DNA from: Aquifex aeolicus
GTDB lineage: Bacteria; Aquificota; Aquificia; Aquificales; Aquificaceae
Assembly (NCBI GenBank): GCA_011375045.1
Contig: DRNB01000189.1
Span: 1 to 9,020, forward strand
Reading direction: 5' to 3'
DNA: 9,020 bases
Shown piece after piece: positions 1 through 5,606 of the stretch (positions are counted from its first letter, which is position 1; each line of letters begins with the position of its first letter). The position numbers and the translations under genes were made by a program. Below the pieces are notes generated by a model. It was not told the DNA's origin and made no database searches. It saw only the letters and a list, made by a program, of their open reading frames with translations.

Positions 1-1
1 C

Positions 2-772
2 AAGAAGATAAGGGAGAGAGGAGTTATCAGGGGGATAATAACCACAGAGGATCTTAACCCCCGGAGGGTTTTTGAAAGGGTCAGAAATGTGCCGGACATA
101 TCCGAGCTGGATCTGGTCGATAAGGTGGCGACCGATCGTCCCTACGGCTGGGATCGGGGAGACTGGGTTCTCGGAGAGGGTTACCCCCGAAAAGAGGCAG
201 AAGGACCCCTCGTCGCCGTTGTCGACTTCGGGGTGAAGAGAAACATCCTCAGGAGGCTGACCTCTGAAGGGGCGAGGGTCGCCGTGGTGCCACCCTCCAT
301 GGCGAGGGACTTCATCGAGAGGGAGAAACCCTCCGCTCTGTTCCTCTCCAACGGACCGGGGGATCCGGAGAGGGTGGTAACGGGGATCAGGCTTGTGAGG
401 GAGTTCATGGGCAGGATACCCATCCTCGGTATATGCCTCGGGTGTCAGATAATAGGTCTCGCCCTCGGCGCCCGCACCTACAAGCTGAAGTTCGGACACC
501 ACGGAGGGAACCATCCGGTAAAGGATCTGAGAACCGGAAAGGTGGAGATAACGGCTCAGAACCACAACTTCGCCATAGATCCGGAAACCCTACCCCCCGA
601 GGTGGAGATCACCCACATGAACCTTTTGGACGAGACGGTGGAGGGGATAAGACACAGGGAGCTTCCCCTGTTTGCGGTCCAGTATCACCCCGAGAACTCA
701 CCGGGTCCCCACGACTCCTACTACCTCTTCAACGAGTTTGTGAGCCTCGCCCGAACGCACTCAGCGTCCTGA
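2..772 (+). CDS. carA: Carbamoyl-phosphate synthase small subunit, 5'-truncated by window edge
   Basis: This is the glutaminase subunit of carbamoyl-phosphate synthase. It hydrolyses glutamine and passes ammonia to CarB for arginine and pyrimidine synthesis in the cytosol. The frame is open from base 2, and the first visible residues (KKIRERGVIRGIITTEDLNP) already match the CarA N-terminal domain, so the true start lies left of the window. About 256 of the usual 360-380 residues are visible. The class I amidotransferase domain shows the oxyanion/glycine motif SNGPGDP, the nucleophile elbow GICLGCQ with catalytic Cys at bases 434-436, the CarA-specific KFGHHGGNHPVKD, and the catalytic His and Glu of QYHPE at 686-694, followed by SPGPHDS. 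The residue after the elbow glycine is Cys where E. coli CarA has His; related amidotransferases vary here. The GTG at 89 is an internal valine, not a start. The 3' end overlaps convergent hisG by 44 bases. CarB is not visible. Confidence 0.96.
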   Translation, partial: KKIRERGVIRGIITTEDLNPRRVFERVRNVPDISELDLVDKVATDRPYGWDRGDWVLGEGYPRKEAEGPLVAVVDFGVKRNILRRLTSEGARVAVVPPSMARDFIEREKPSALFLSNGPGDPERVVTGIRLVREFMGRIPILGICLGCQIIGLALGARTYKLKFGHHGGNHPVKDLRTGKVEITAQNHNFAIDPETLPPEVEITHMNLLDETVEGIRHRELPLFAVQYHPENSPGPHDSYYLFNEFVSLARTHSAS

Positions 773-1361
773 GGATCTCGAGGATCTCCTCCCTCCTGTT
801 TCTGAAGCTGGAGCGGTTGCATATGAGCCACGCTGTCGAGCGGTCTATCTCCTCGATCTCCACAAGACCGTTTTCCCTCAGAGTTCTTCCCGTCTGAACC
901 AGATCGACGATGAAGTCCGAGAGACCCAGCAGGGGCGCCAGCTCCACCGAACCGCTGAGGTTAAGCAGATCCACCTTTACACCCCGCCGGGAAAAGAAGC
1001 GCCGGGTTATCCGCGGATACTTGGTGGCTATCTTTATGTGGGAGCTTCTGTAGTACTTCTCCTCGCTCTCGGGTCTCCCCGCCACGGAGATCCTGCAGGA
1101 ACCTATACCCAGATCCAGAAACCTGTAAACGTCGGGTTCCTTCTCCATGAAGACGTCGAGACCACACACGCCGAGGTCGGCGGTTCCGTTTTCCACGTAC
1201 ACGGGAACGTCGAAGGGCTTTACCAGAAGCAGAACGATCCCCCCCACTTCCACCGTCAGCCTCCTCCCCTCTTCGATCCGCTCCTTCAGTATTCCCTTCG
1301 AGTGAAGGAGATCGACGCTTTCGGAAAAGAGCCTCCCTCTTGGAATAGCCAGCCGTATCAT
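729..1361 (-). CDS. hisG: ATP phosphoribosyltransferase, short form
   Basis: HisG condenses ATP with PRPP, the first and usually feedback-inhibited step of histidine synthesis. The 210-residue product lacks the C-terminal regulatory domain of long HisG, so it belongs to the short class, which in characterised bacteria works as a hetero-octamer with HisZ. No hisZ is in the window. Visible family motifs are the N-terminal AIPRGRL (residues 5-11), VYVENGTADLGVCGLD (54-69), IATKYPRITRRFF (111-123), and the PRPP-binding loop DLVQTGRTLRENGL (153-166) followed by EEIDRSTAWLICN. The ATG overlaps the upstream carboxyltransferase stop as ATGA. No good Shine-Dalgarno precedes it, which suggests translation by reinitiation. 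The 3' end runs 44 bases into the opposing carA gene, encoding the terminal residues FGRGSQTR, so the extreme C-terminus shares sequence with the CarA C-terminus on the other strand. Confidence 0.95.
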   Translation of the reverse strand: MIRLAIPRGRLFSESVDLLHSKGILKERIEEGRRLTVEVGGIVLLLVKPFDVPVYVENGTADLGVCGLDVFMEKEPDVYRFLDLGIGSCRISVAGRPESEEKYYRSSHIKIATKYPRITRRFFSRRGVKVDLLNLSGSVELAPLLGLSDFIVDLVQTGRTLRENGLVEIEEIDRSTAWLICNRSSFRNRREEILEILRTLSAFGRGSQTR

Positions 1362-3208
1362 CTCATACGGGGGTTTATGCGGATCAGCACCTCATCGGGG
1401 TTCACGCTCTCCCCGACCTGAACGAATATCTCCTCCACCACGCCGTCGATGGGACTGTGGATCTCGTTCTCCATCTTCATCGCCTCCACGATGAGGAGGA
1501 CGTCCCCTTCCTTTACCTCCTGACCAACGCTGACCTTGATGTTCACAACCTTTCCGGATATGGGTGAGGTGATGTCCCCCACGTCCCTGGGCTTCGGTCT
1601 CTTGGGTGCCACGGGTGCACCCTCGGAGATCTCGTAGCCTCCTCCCCTCACCTCCACCTCCCTGACGGGCTGAAGGACGACCTCCTCCAGGCGGCCGTCC
1701 AGTCTTATGAAGAAGGTCTTTCCACCCGCAGCCTCCTCACCCCTGCCGGCTATCTGAACGTGGTACTGCTCTCCGTGAACCGTTATGTTGAACTCGACGG
1801 GCGCTCTCTCGGGACAGGGTTGCTCCTCTATCTCCTCGACGGGGGACGGAGGAACCTCTCCCTTTTCGACCTTCTCCCTCCACTCGAAGAACTCTTTGGC
1901 TACAACCGGAAAGAGGGCGTAAGAGAGAACGTCCTCCTCGCTCCTCGCACCTGCGGAGAGGGCTTCCTCCCTGACCTTTTCGAGTTCGGGTTCGAGCAGA
2001 TCCGCGGGTCTCCTGTCGTATATGGGTTCCTCATCGCCGAGTATCTTTCTGAGAACCTCCTCCCTGACCGGTGCGGGGGGTCTGCCGTAGAGTCCCTTGA
2101 CGTAATCCTTTGTCTCCTTTGTAACCACCTTGTAGCGCTCCCCGTGGAGCACGTTCATGAAAGCCTGCGTTCCCACGATCTGACTGGTGGGCGTAACGAG
2201 GGGCGGGTAGCCGAGATCCTCCCTTACCCTCGTAACCTCCTCCAGAACCTCCTCCAGCTTGTTCTCGAGGTTCTGCTCCCGGAGCTGGTTTATGAAGTTT
2301 GTGATCATCCCTCCGGGGATCTGGTGGATCAGCACCCCCACGTCGGGATAGGGGGGGAGAACGTCGAACTTTCTGTATCTGGCTCTGACCTCCCTGAAGA
2401 GGTCCCCCGCCTTCTTGTAGAGCTCCGTGTCCACCTTTACCCTGTAGCCGAACTCCTGAAGGACGTATATCATCGTTTCACCCGGAGGGTGGGAGGTTTG
2501 ACAGGAGAGGGAGTAAAAGGCGGTGTCTATCATGTCGGCGCCAGCCTCCACACCCTTGAGCTGTGCCATCTCAGCCAGATCAGCGGTCGTCTGGGTGTGG
2601 AGGTGGACGGGGTAGTCGGGGTATTCAGATTTGAGGGCGGACACGAGATCGTAGGCGCTCTTGGGGGACAGAAGTCCCGCCTGATCCTTTATGGAGAGGA
2701 TGTCCACCCCCATGTCTATGAGTTCACCCGCCACCTTAACGTAGTAGTCGACCGTGTGGACCGGACTTATGGCGTAGGAGAGCACCCCCTTGACCAGCGC
2801 ACCCACCTTCTTTGCGGTCTCTATGGACTTGCGCATGTTCCGGGTGTCGTTGAGGGCGTCGAAGATCCTGAAAACCTCTATACCGTTGTCGTAGGCTTTT
2901 CTGACGAACTCCTCTACCACGTCGTCCGCGTAGTGTCTGTAACCCACGACGTTCTGTCCCCTCAGGAGCATTTCGAGACGCGTGTTGCGGGCAACCTCCT
3001 TGAACTTCCTGAGTCTCTCCCAGGGATCCTCCTTCAGGTATCTGAGGCAGACGTCGAAGGTGGCACCCCCCCAGACCTCGAGGGACCAGAAACCGCACCT
3101 GTCGAGGAGTTCGAGGGTTTCGAGCATGTCCTCGGTTCTGACCCGGGTAGCCAGAAGGCTCTGGACACCGTCCCTCAGAGAAACGTCTGTAACAAGTATC
3201 TCTCTCAT
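1358..3208 (-). CDS. pycB: Biotin-dependent carboxyltransferase subunit (PycB / OadA / CfiA type)
   Basis: This 616-residue protein has three parts. An HMGL-like TIM-barrel carboxyltransferase domain spans about 1-270 (TDVSLRDGVQSLLATR at 7-22, probable carbamylated Lys174 in SIKDQAGLL, metal-binding His202 and His204 in VHLHT). The conserved PYC/OADA domain spans about 280-445. After an acidic/proline linker comes a biotinyl domain at about 545-612, with the biotin-accepting Lys578 in VEAMKMEN. The architecture fits the large subunit of two-subunit pyruvate carboxylase (PycB), the alpha subunit of oxaloacetate decarboxylase, or the large subunit of 2-oxoglutarate carboxylase (CfiA) known from Aquificales. 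No biotin carboxylase subunit and no OadB/OadG membrane partner is visible, so the substrate cannot be fixed from context. The active-site stretch 202-245 departs from typical PycB and OadA (see findings). An AAGGGG Shine-Dalgarno lies 8 bases before the ATG, and a predicted promoter lies in the divergent gap shared with trpB. hisG follows by an ATGA overlap. Confidence 0.9.
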   Translation of the reverse strand: MREILVTDVSLRDGVQSLLATRVRTEDMLETLELLDRCGFWSLEVWGGATFDVCLRYLKEDPWERLRKFKEVARNTRLEMLLRGQNVVGYRHYADDVVEEFVRKAYDNGIEVFRIFDALNDTRNMRKSIETAKKVGALVKGVLSYAISPVHTVDYYVKVAGELIDMGVDILSIKDQAGLLSPKSAYDLVSALKSEYPDYPVHLHTQTTADLAEMAQLKGVEAGADMIDTAFYSLSCQTSHPPGETMIYVLQEFGYRVKVDTELYKKAGDLFREVRARYRKFDVLPPYPDVGVLIHQIPGGMITNFINQLREQNLENKLEEVLEEVTRVREDLGYPPLVTPTSQIVGTQAFMNVLHGERYKVVTKETKDYVKGLYGRPPAPVREEVLRKILGDEEPIYDRRPADLLEPELEKVREEALSAGARSEEDVLSYALFPVVAKEFFEWREKVEKGEVPPSPVEEIEEQPCPERAPVEFNITVHGEQYHVQIAGRGEEAAGGKTFFIRLDGRLEEVVLQPVREVEVRGGGYEISEGAPVAPKRPKPRDVGDITSPISGKVVNIKVSVGQEVKEGDVLLIVEAMKMENEIHSPIDGVVEEIFVQVGESVNPDEVLIRINPRMR

Positions 3209-3216
3209 GGCTAAAA

Positions 3217-3222
3217 CCCCTT
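3217..3222 (-). promoter_or_regulatory. Shine-Dalgarno of the pycB-like gene
   Basis: On the minus strand AAGGGG lies 8 bases before the ATG at 3208. It supports that start codon. Confidence 0.6.
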
Positions 3223-3245
3223 AAGAGGATAGCATAGATCTAAAA

Positions 3246-3274
3246 AGTATAAATTAAAAGACCCCTCTGGTCAG
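3246..3274 (-). promoter_or_regulatory. Predicted sigma-70 type promoter of pycB-hisG
   Basis: Read on the minus strand, a -35 like CTGACC (3274-3269; 4 of 6 to TTGACA) is followed after 17 bases by TATACT (3251-3246; 5 of 6 to TATAAT). Transcription would start near 3239, giving a leader of about 30 bases that includes the AAGGGG ribosome site. The region is the most AT-rich of the window's left half. A weaker alternative -10, TATGCT, lies at 3236-3231. The -35 shares its bases with the opposing trpB promoter. Confidence 0.5.
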
Positions 3275-3295
3275 CTTTCGGAGGTTCTTTATAAT
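3268..3295 (+). promoter_or_regulatory. Predicted sigma-70 type promoter of trpB operon
   Basis: TGGTCA (3268-3273; 4 of 6 to TTGACA) is followed after 16 bases by a perfect TATAAT at 3290-3295. The expected transcription start is about 3301-3303, essentially at the trpB ATG (3303), so the mRNA would be leaderless or nearly so. The -35 lies on the same bases as the -35 of the divergent pycB promoter. The perfect -10 in an otherwise GC-rich region is the main support; the -35 is weak. Confidence 0.5.
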
Positions 3296-3302
3296 TAATG
3301 GG

Positions 3303-4490
3303 ATGCTGCCTGACGAAAGGGGATACTTCGGAAGCTTCGGGGGCAGGTTTGTCCCCGAGACGCTCATGTTCGCTCTCGAGGAGCTCGAGAGGAGCTATCT
3401 GAAGATAAAGGAGGATGTAACCTTCAGGGAGGAGCTGGAACAGCTCCTCAGGAACTACGCGGGGAGACCCACACCCCTCTACTTTGCGCAGAACCTGAGC
3501 AGGCGCGCCGGCGGGGCGAGGATCTACCTCAAAAGGGAGGATCTGCTCCACACGGGCGCTCACAAGATAAACAACACCCTTGGTCAGGTGCTGCTGGCGA
3601 GGAGGATGGGGAAGAGGAGGATAATAGCCGAGACGGGAGCCGGCCAGCACGGTGTTGCCACGGCGACCGCCTGCGCTCTGCTGGGTTTGGAGTGCGTGGT
3701 TTACATGGGGGAGGAGGACGCCCGGCGTCAGAGCCTAAACGTCTTCAGGATGAAGCTTCTGGGTGCCGAGGTCAGGATAGTCAAAAGCGGGAGCAGAACG
3801 CTCAAGGACGCCATAAACGAAGCGCTGAGGGACTGGGTTACGAACGTGGAAACGACCCACTACGTCATAGGGTCGGTGGTGGGTCCCCATCCCTTCCCGA
3901 TGATCGTCAGGGACTTTCAGAGCGTCATAGGAAGAGAAACTAAGGAGCAGATCCTCGAAAGGGAGGGAAGGCTGCCGGACGCGGTGGTTGCCTGCGTCGG
4001 AGGGGGTTCGAACGCCATAGGGATATTCTGGGAGTTTTTAAAGGACAGGGAGGTGAGGCTGATCGGTGTCGAGGCGGGGGGTGAAGGTCTGGAAACGGGC
4101 AGACACGCCGCCTCCATAACGGGAGGCACCACGGGCGTTCTTCACGGTATGAAGAGCTACTTCCTTCAGGATGAGGAGGGGCAGATCCTCCCTACCCACT
4201 CTGTATCCGCGGGTCTCGACTACCCGGGGGTGGGTCCGGAACACGCCTGGCTCAGGGATACGGGCAGGGCGGAGTACCTCTGGGCTACCGACAGGGAGGC
4301 TCTCGAAGGCTTCAGGCTTTTAGCGGAAACCGAGGGCATCATCCCCGCTCTCGAGTCCGCTCACGCTCTCATCAAGGCGGTGGAGATCGCCCGGGAGCTG
4401 GGGAGGGATAAAGTCGTGGTGGTGAACCTCTCGGGCAGGGGGGATAAGGATATGACCCACGTGATGGAGCTGACGGGCGGTGTCCTTTAA
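3303..4490 (+). CDS. trpB: Tryptophan synthase beta chain
   Basis: TrpB joins indole and L-serine to make tryptophan, using PLP, normally in an alpha2-beta2 complex with TrpA. The 395 residues match the usual length of the canonical TrpB1 type. Visible motifs are the N-terminal GYFGSFGGRFVPE (7-19), the PLP lysine Lys88 in HTGAHKINN, the catalytic glutamate Glu110 in AETGAGQHGVATA, the phosphate-binding GGGSNAIG (233-240), and the C-terminal LSGRGDKD (376-383), whose Ser377 contacts the PLP ring nitrogen in known structures. The ATG at 3303 is the only usual start codon before the conserved core; the nearest upstream in-frame stop is at 3255-3257. No properly spaced Shine-Dalgarno exists: GGAGG at 3280-3284 is 18 bases away, and the predicted -10 box lies in between. 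trpA is not in the window. The 3' end overlaps the Toprim gene by 11 bases. Confidence 0.97.
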   Translation: MLPDERGYFGSFGGRFVPETLMFALEELERSYLKIKEDVTFREELEQLLRNYAGRPTPLYFAQNLSRRAGGARIYLKREDLLHTGAHKINNTLGQVLLARRMGKRRIIAETGAGQHGVATATACALLGLECVVYMGEEDARRQSLNVFRMKLLGAEVRIVKSGSRTLKDAINEALRDWVTNVETTHYVIGSVVGPHPFPMIVRDFQSVIGRETKEQILEREGRLPDAVVACVGGGSNAIGIFWEFLKDREVRLIGVEAGGEGLETGRHAASITGGTTGVLHGMKSYFLQDEEGQILPTHSVSAGLDYPGVGPEHAWLRDTGRAEYLWATDREALEGFRLLAETEGIIPALESAHALIKAVEIARELGRDKVVVVNLSGRGDKDMTHVMELTGGVL

Positions 4491-4845
4491 GGATCTCTCC
4501 GAGTGGTTCAGGAAGCTCAGGGAGGTGTCCGAAACCTACCCTGTTCTCGTGGAGGGCAGGAGGGACGCTCAGGCTCTAAAGCGCTTCGGAGTTCGTAACG
4601 TTATAACTCTGTCCGGAAAGAGATTCGCCGACGTGGTGGACCTCCTCGAGGAAAGAGCGGAGGGAGTTGTTCTGCTCTGCGATCTCGATCCCAAGGGGGA
4701 GAGAATCAGCACCAGAATAGGACAGCTTCTAAGATCTCAGGGGTTTTTGGTTTTCGAGGAGTTCAGGGAGTATCTGAGGGAAAAGGGTATAATTCATATC
4801 GAAGATCTCACAGAGGTGAGATATGGAAAAAATAAAGATCCTTGA
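4480..4845 (+). CDS. Small Toprim-domain protein
   Basis: This 121-residue protein consists of little more than one Toprim fold, the Mg2+-binding catalytic domain of primases, topoisomerases, OLD nucleases and RNase M5. The acidic motif VLVEGRRDAQALKRFGV (22-38) carries Glu25 and Asp29. The DxD motif is VVLLCDLDPKGERI (63-76), with Asp68 and Asp70. Size and motif spacing resemble the uncharacterised stand-alone Toprim proteins common in archaea (UPF0292-like), or a shortened RNase M5 lacking its C-terminal part. I cannot choose between these. The start is GTG at 4480, inside the trpB 3' end, with GGAG at 4466-4469 ten bases upstream. The gene overlaps trpB by 11 bases and the next gene by 23, so the three are almost certainly translated from one message. 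A nuclease or RNA-processing role is inference from the fold only. Confidence 0.85.
   Translation: MSFKDLSEWFRKLREVSETYPVLVEGRRDAQALKRFGVRNVITLSGKRFADVVDLLEERAEGVVLLCDLDPKGERISTRIGQLLRSQGFLVFEEFREYLREKGIIHIEDLTEVRYGKNKDP
4805..4822 (+). promoter_or_regulatory. Perfect stem-loop enclosing the ribosome binding site of the 160-residue gene
   Basis: ATCTCAC (4805-4811), loop AGAG (4812-4815) and GTGAGAT (4816-4822) form a perfect 7-bp inverted repeat that ends exactly at the base before the ATG at 4823. The Shine-Dalgarno GAGGTGAG (4813-4820) is split between loop and 3' arm. In folded RNA it would be partly hidden. The element lies inside the Toprim coding sequence, so a ribosome translating Toprim to its stop at 4845 would melt it. 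The repeat is directly visible; a regulatory effect is inference. Only 3 of the 7 pairs are GC, so stability at high temperature is doubtful. Confidence 0.45.
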
Positions 4846-5305
4846 AAGGGTCCTCGTTTACGACAGGATCCTCCGGTTTACCATCGATCTGCTGACCGGC
4901 GTGAGGGCTGAGATAAGGGCGGACATAGAGGAAACAAAGGTTCTGGGAGACTCCCTCCTTCCCGAGGAGGAGTCGGGTAAGATCAGGGACTTCCTTTTGA
5001 AGGTGGAGGAGCTCTTCCTCCTCAAGCTCGATGAGGTTCTGGACAGCGTTTACGACGAGTACGAGGTGTTTAACTTCGACATAACCTTTCTCTCGGGTAT
5101 TCCCGAGGAGGTGGGAAGGGAGATAGAGCGCCTCAATCTGATCGAAACCATAAATACAAAACTCGCTCTTCTGAGGGATATCCTCCTGGAAGCCTGCTGT
5201 GTGGAGGGAGACAGGCGCCTCGAGGTCATACTCACCCCTTTCAGAGTTTACTGTGAGCTGATGAACCACGCCATAGACTTCAATAAAAAGTTTGAAAAAT
5301 TCTAA
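4823..5305 (+). CDS. Unrecognised helical cytosolic protein
   Basis: I do not recognise this 160-residue protein. It has no signal peptide and no membrane segment. It is rich in Leu, Glu, Ile and Lys and reads as several amphipathic helices (about 4-35, 49-77, 95-128, 137-156), with a short non-helical stretch VFNFDITFLSGIPEE at 82-96. Notable residues are adjacent cysteines at 125-126 (EACCVEGDRR), a third Cys at 144, and a Lys/Phe-rich end (NKKFEKF). No catalytic motif is evident. The start ATG at 4823 has a strong GAGGTGA Shine-Dalgarno seven bases upstream, enclosed in a hairpin. It overlaps the Toprim gene by 23 bases, and purine-rich codon use matches its neighbours, so it is a real gene of the trpB transcript. 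Its last codons are AT-rich and contain the candidate -35 box of the downstream promoter. A role linked to the Toprim protein is suggested only by the tight overlap. Confidence 0.8.
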   Translation: MEKIKILERVLVYDRILRFTIDLLTGVRAEIRADIEETKVLGDSLLPEEESGKIRDFLLKVEELFLLKLDEVLDSVYDEYEVFNFDITFLSGIPEEVGREIERLNLIETINTKLALLRDILLEACCVEGDRRLEVILTPFRVYCELMNHAIDFNKKFEKF

Positions 5306-5326
5306 ATAAGGTGTTAAAATTATAAT
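5292..5326 (+). promoter_or_regulatory. Predicted promoter of the RHH-like gene and hisC
   Basis: TTGAAA (5292-5297; 5 of 6 to TTGACA) is followed after 17 bases by TAAAAT (5315-5320; 5 of 6 to TATAAT), immediately followed by a perfect TATAAT (5321-5326). Either -10 gives a start around 5327-5333 and a leader of about 25 bases. The -35 lies within the last codons of the preceding gene. The sharp AT-rich run at 5281-5330 against GC-rich surroundings supports a promoter. Confidence 0.55.
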
Positions 5327-5340
5327 GTAAGCAAGGAAAC

Positions 5341-5347
5341 GGGAGGT
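5341..5347 (+). promoter_or_regulatory. Strong Shine-Dalgarno of the RHH-like gene
   Basis: GGGAGGT lies 7 bases before the ATG at 5355 and settles that start. It is the best-formed ribosome site in the window, consistent with a highly translated small protein. Confidence 0.75.
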
Positions 5348-5354
5348 AAAAAAG

Positions 5355-5600
5355 ATGGCAAGAAAGGGCAGGAAAAGAGGAGGTCCCAGATATAAAAGGG
5401 TCTCACTCTCTCTTCCAAAGAGGCTGTATCTTGTTCTGAGCGGCATAGCAATGGGAGATGAAAAGAGACTTAACAGGCTGATAAAGGGTATTCTCGAGGA
5501 CAAGCTTCAGGAGTCGACCGTAGCGGAGCTGGAGCTTTACCTCAGGAAGTCCGAAGAGGAGGAAAAGGAGGAGAAGGAAGAGGCGGAGGCTCAGGGCTGA
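5355..5600 (+). CDS. Small ribbon-helix-helix-like protein with basic head and acidic tail
   Basis: The 81-residue protein has three charge zones. The head (2-15, ARKGRKRGGPRYKR) is strongly basic. The middle resembles a ribbon-helix-helix (CopG/Arc) DNA-binding fold: a short beta strand RVSLSLP (15-21), helix A about 21-33, a turn at GDEK, and helix B about 36-53 (LNRLIKGILEDKLQ). A further helix (about 55-65) leads to a Glu/Lys tail at 66-81 that is mainly acidic (EEEEKEEKEEAEA). RHH proteins bind DNA as dimers through the strand; the fold assignment here is by pattern only. A gene-specific promoter and a strong Shine-Dalgarno precede it, and hisC begins 6 bases after its stop, so the two are likely co-transcribed. 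It could be an autoregulating transcription factor, a nucleoid-associated protein or a ribosome-associated basic protein. The sequence does not decide this. Confidence 0.75.
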   Translation: MARKGRKRGGPRYKRVSLSLPKRLYLVLSGIAMGDEKRLNRLIKGILEDKLQESTVAELELYLRKSEEEEKEEKEEAEAQG

Positions 5601-5606
5601 GGTTTT

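Noticed and set aside
772..792. Direct repeat GAGGATCTC GAGGATCTC near the end of hisG
   Set aside because: It is fully explained by hisG coding sequence (EEILEILR) on the minus strand; too short to be an element.
433..897. Plus-strand frame of 154 codons running from carA into the hisG region
   Set aside because: It is out of frame with the conserved CarA sequence and Arg/Pro/Gly-rich, as expected of a frame-shifted shadow.
1760..3214. Plus-strand open frame of 484 codons opposite the pycB-like gene
   Set aside because: It is an antisense shadow. The pycB-like frame has full family motifs, while the antisense product is a Leu/Val/Glu-rich string without recognisable motifs. Its openness follows from rare use of TTA, CTA and TCA codons in the sense gene.
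3261..3284. Possible attenuator or operator (CCTC at 3264-3267 with GAGG at 3281-3284) before trpB
   Set aside because: Only 4 bp pair around a 13-base loop. There is no Trp-rich leader peptide, T-box or TrpR-like palindrome, and the stretch lies inside the predicted promoter rather than in a transcribed leader.
3240..3650. Minus-strand open frame over the trpB 5' end and divergent promoter
   Set aside because: It is antisense to the conserved TrpB core and its product shows no motif.
4808..5503. Minus-strand open frame of 231 codons spanning three plus-strand genes
   Set aside because: It crosses gene boundaries and the promoter gap, has no matching ribosome site and reads as composition noise.
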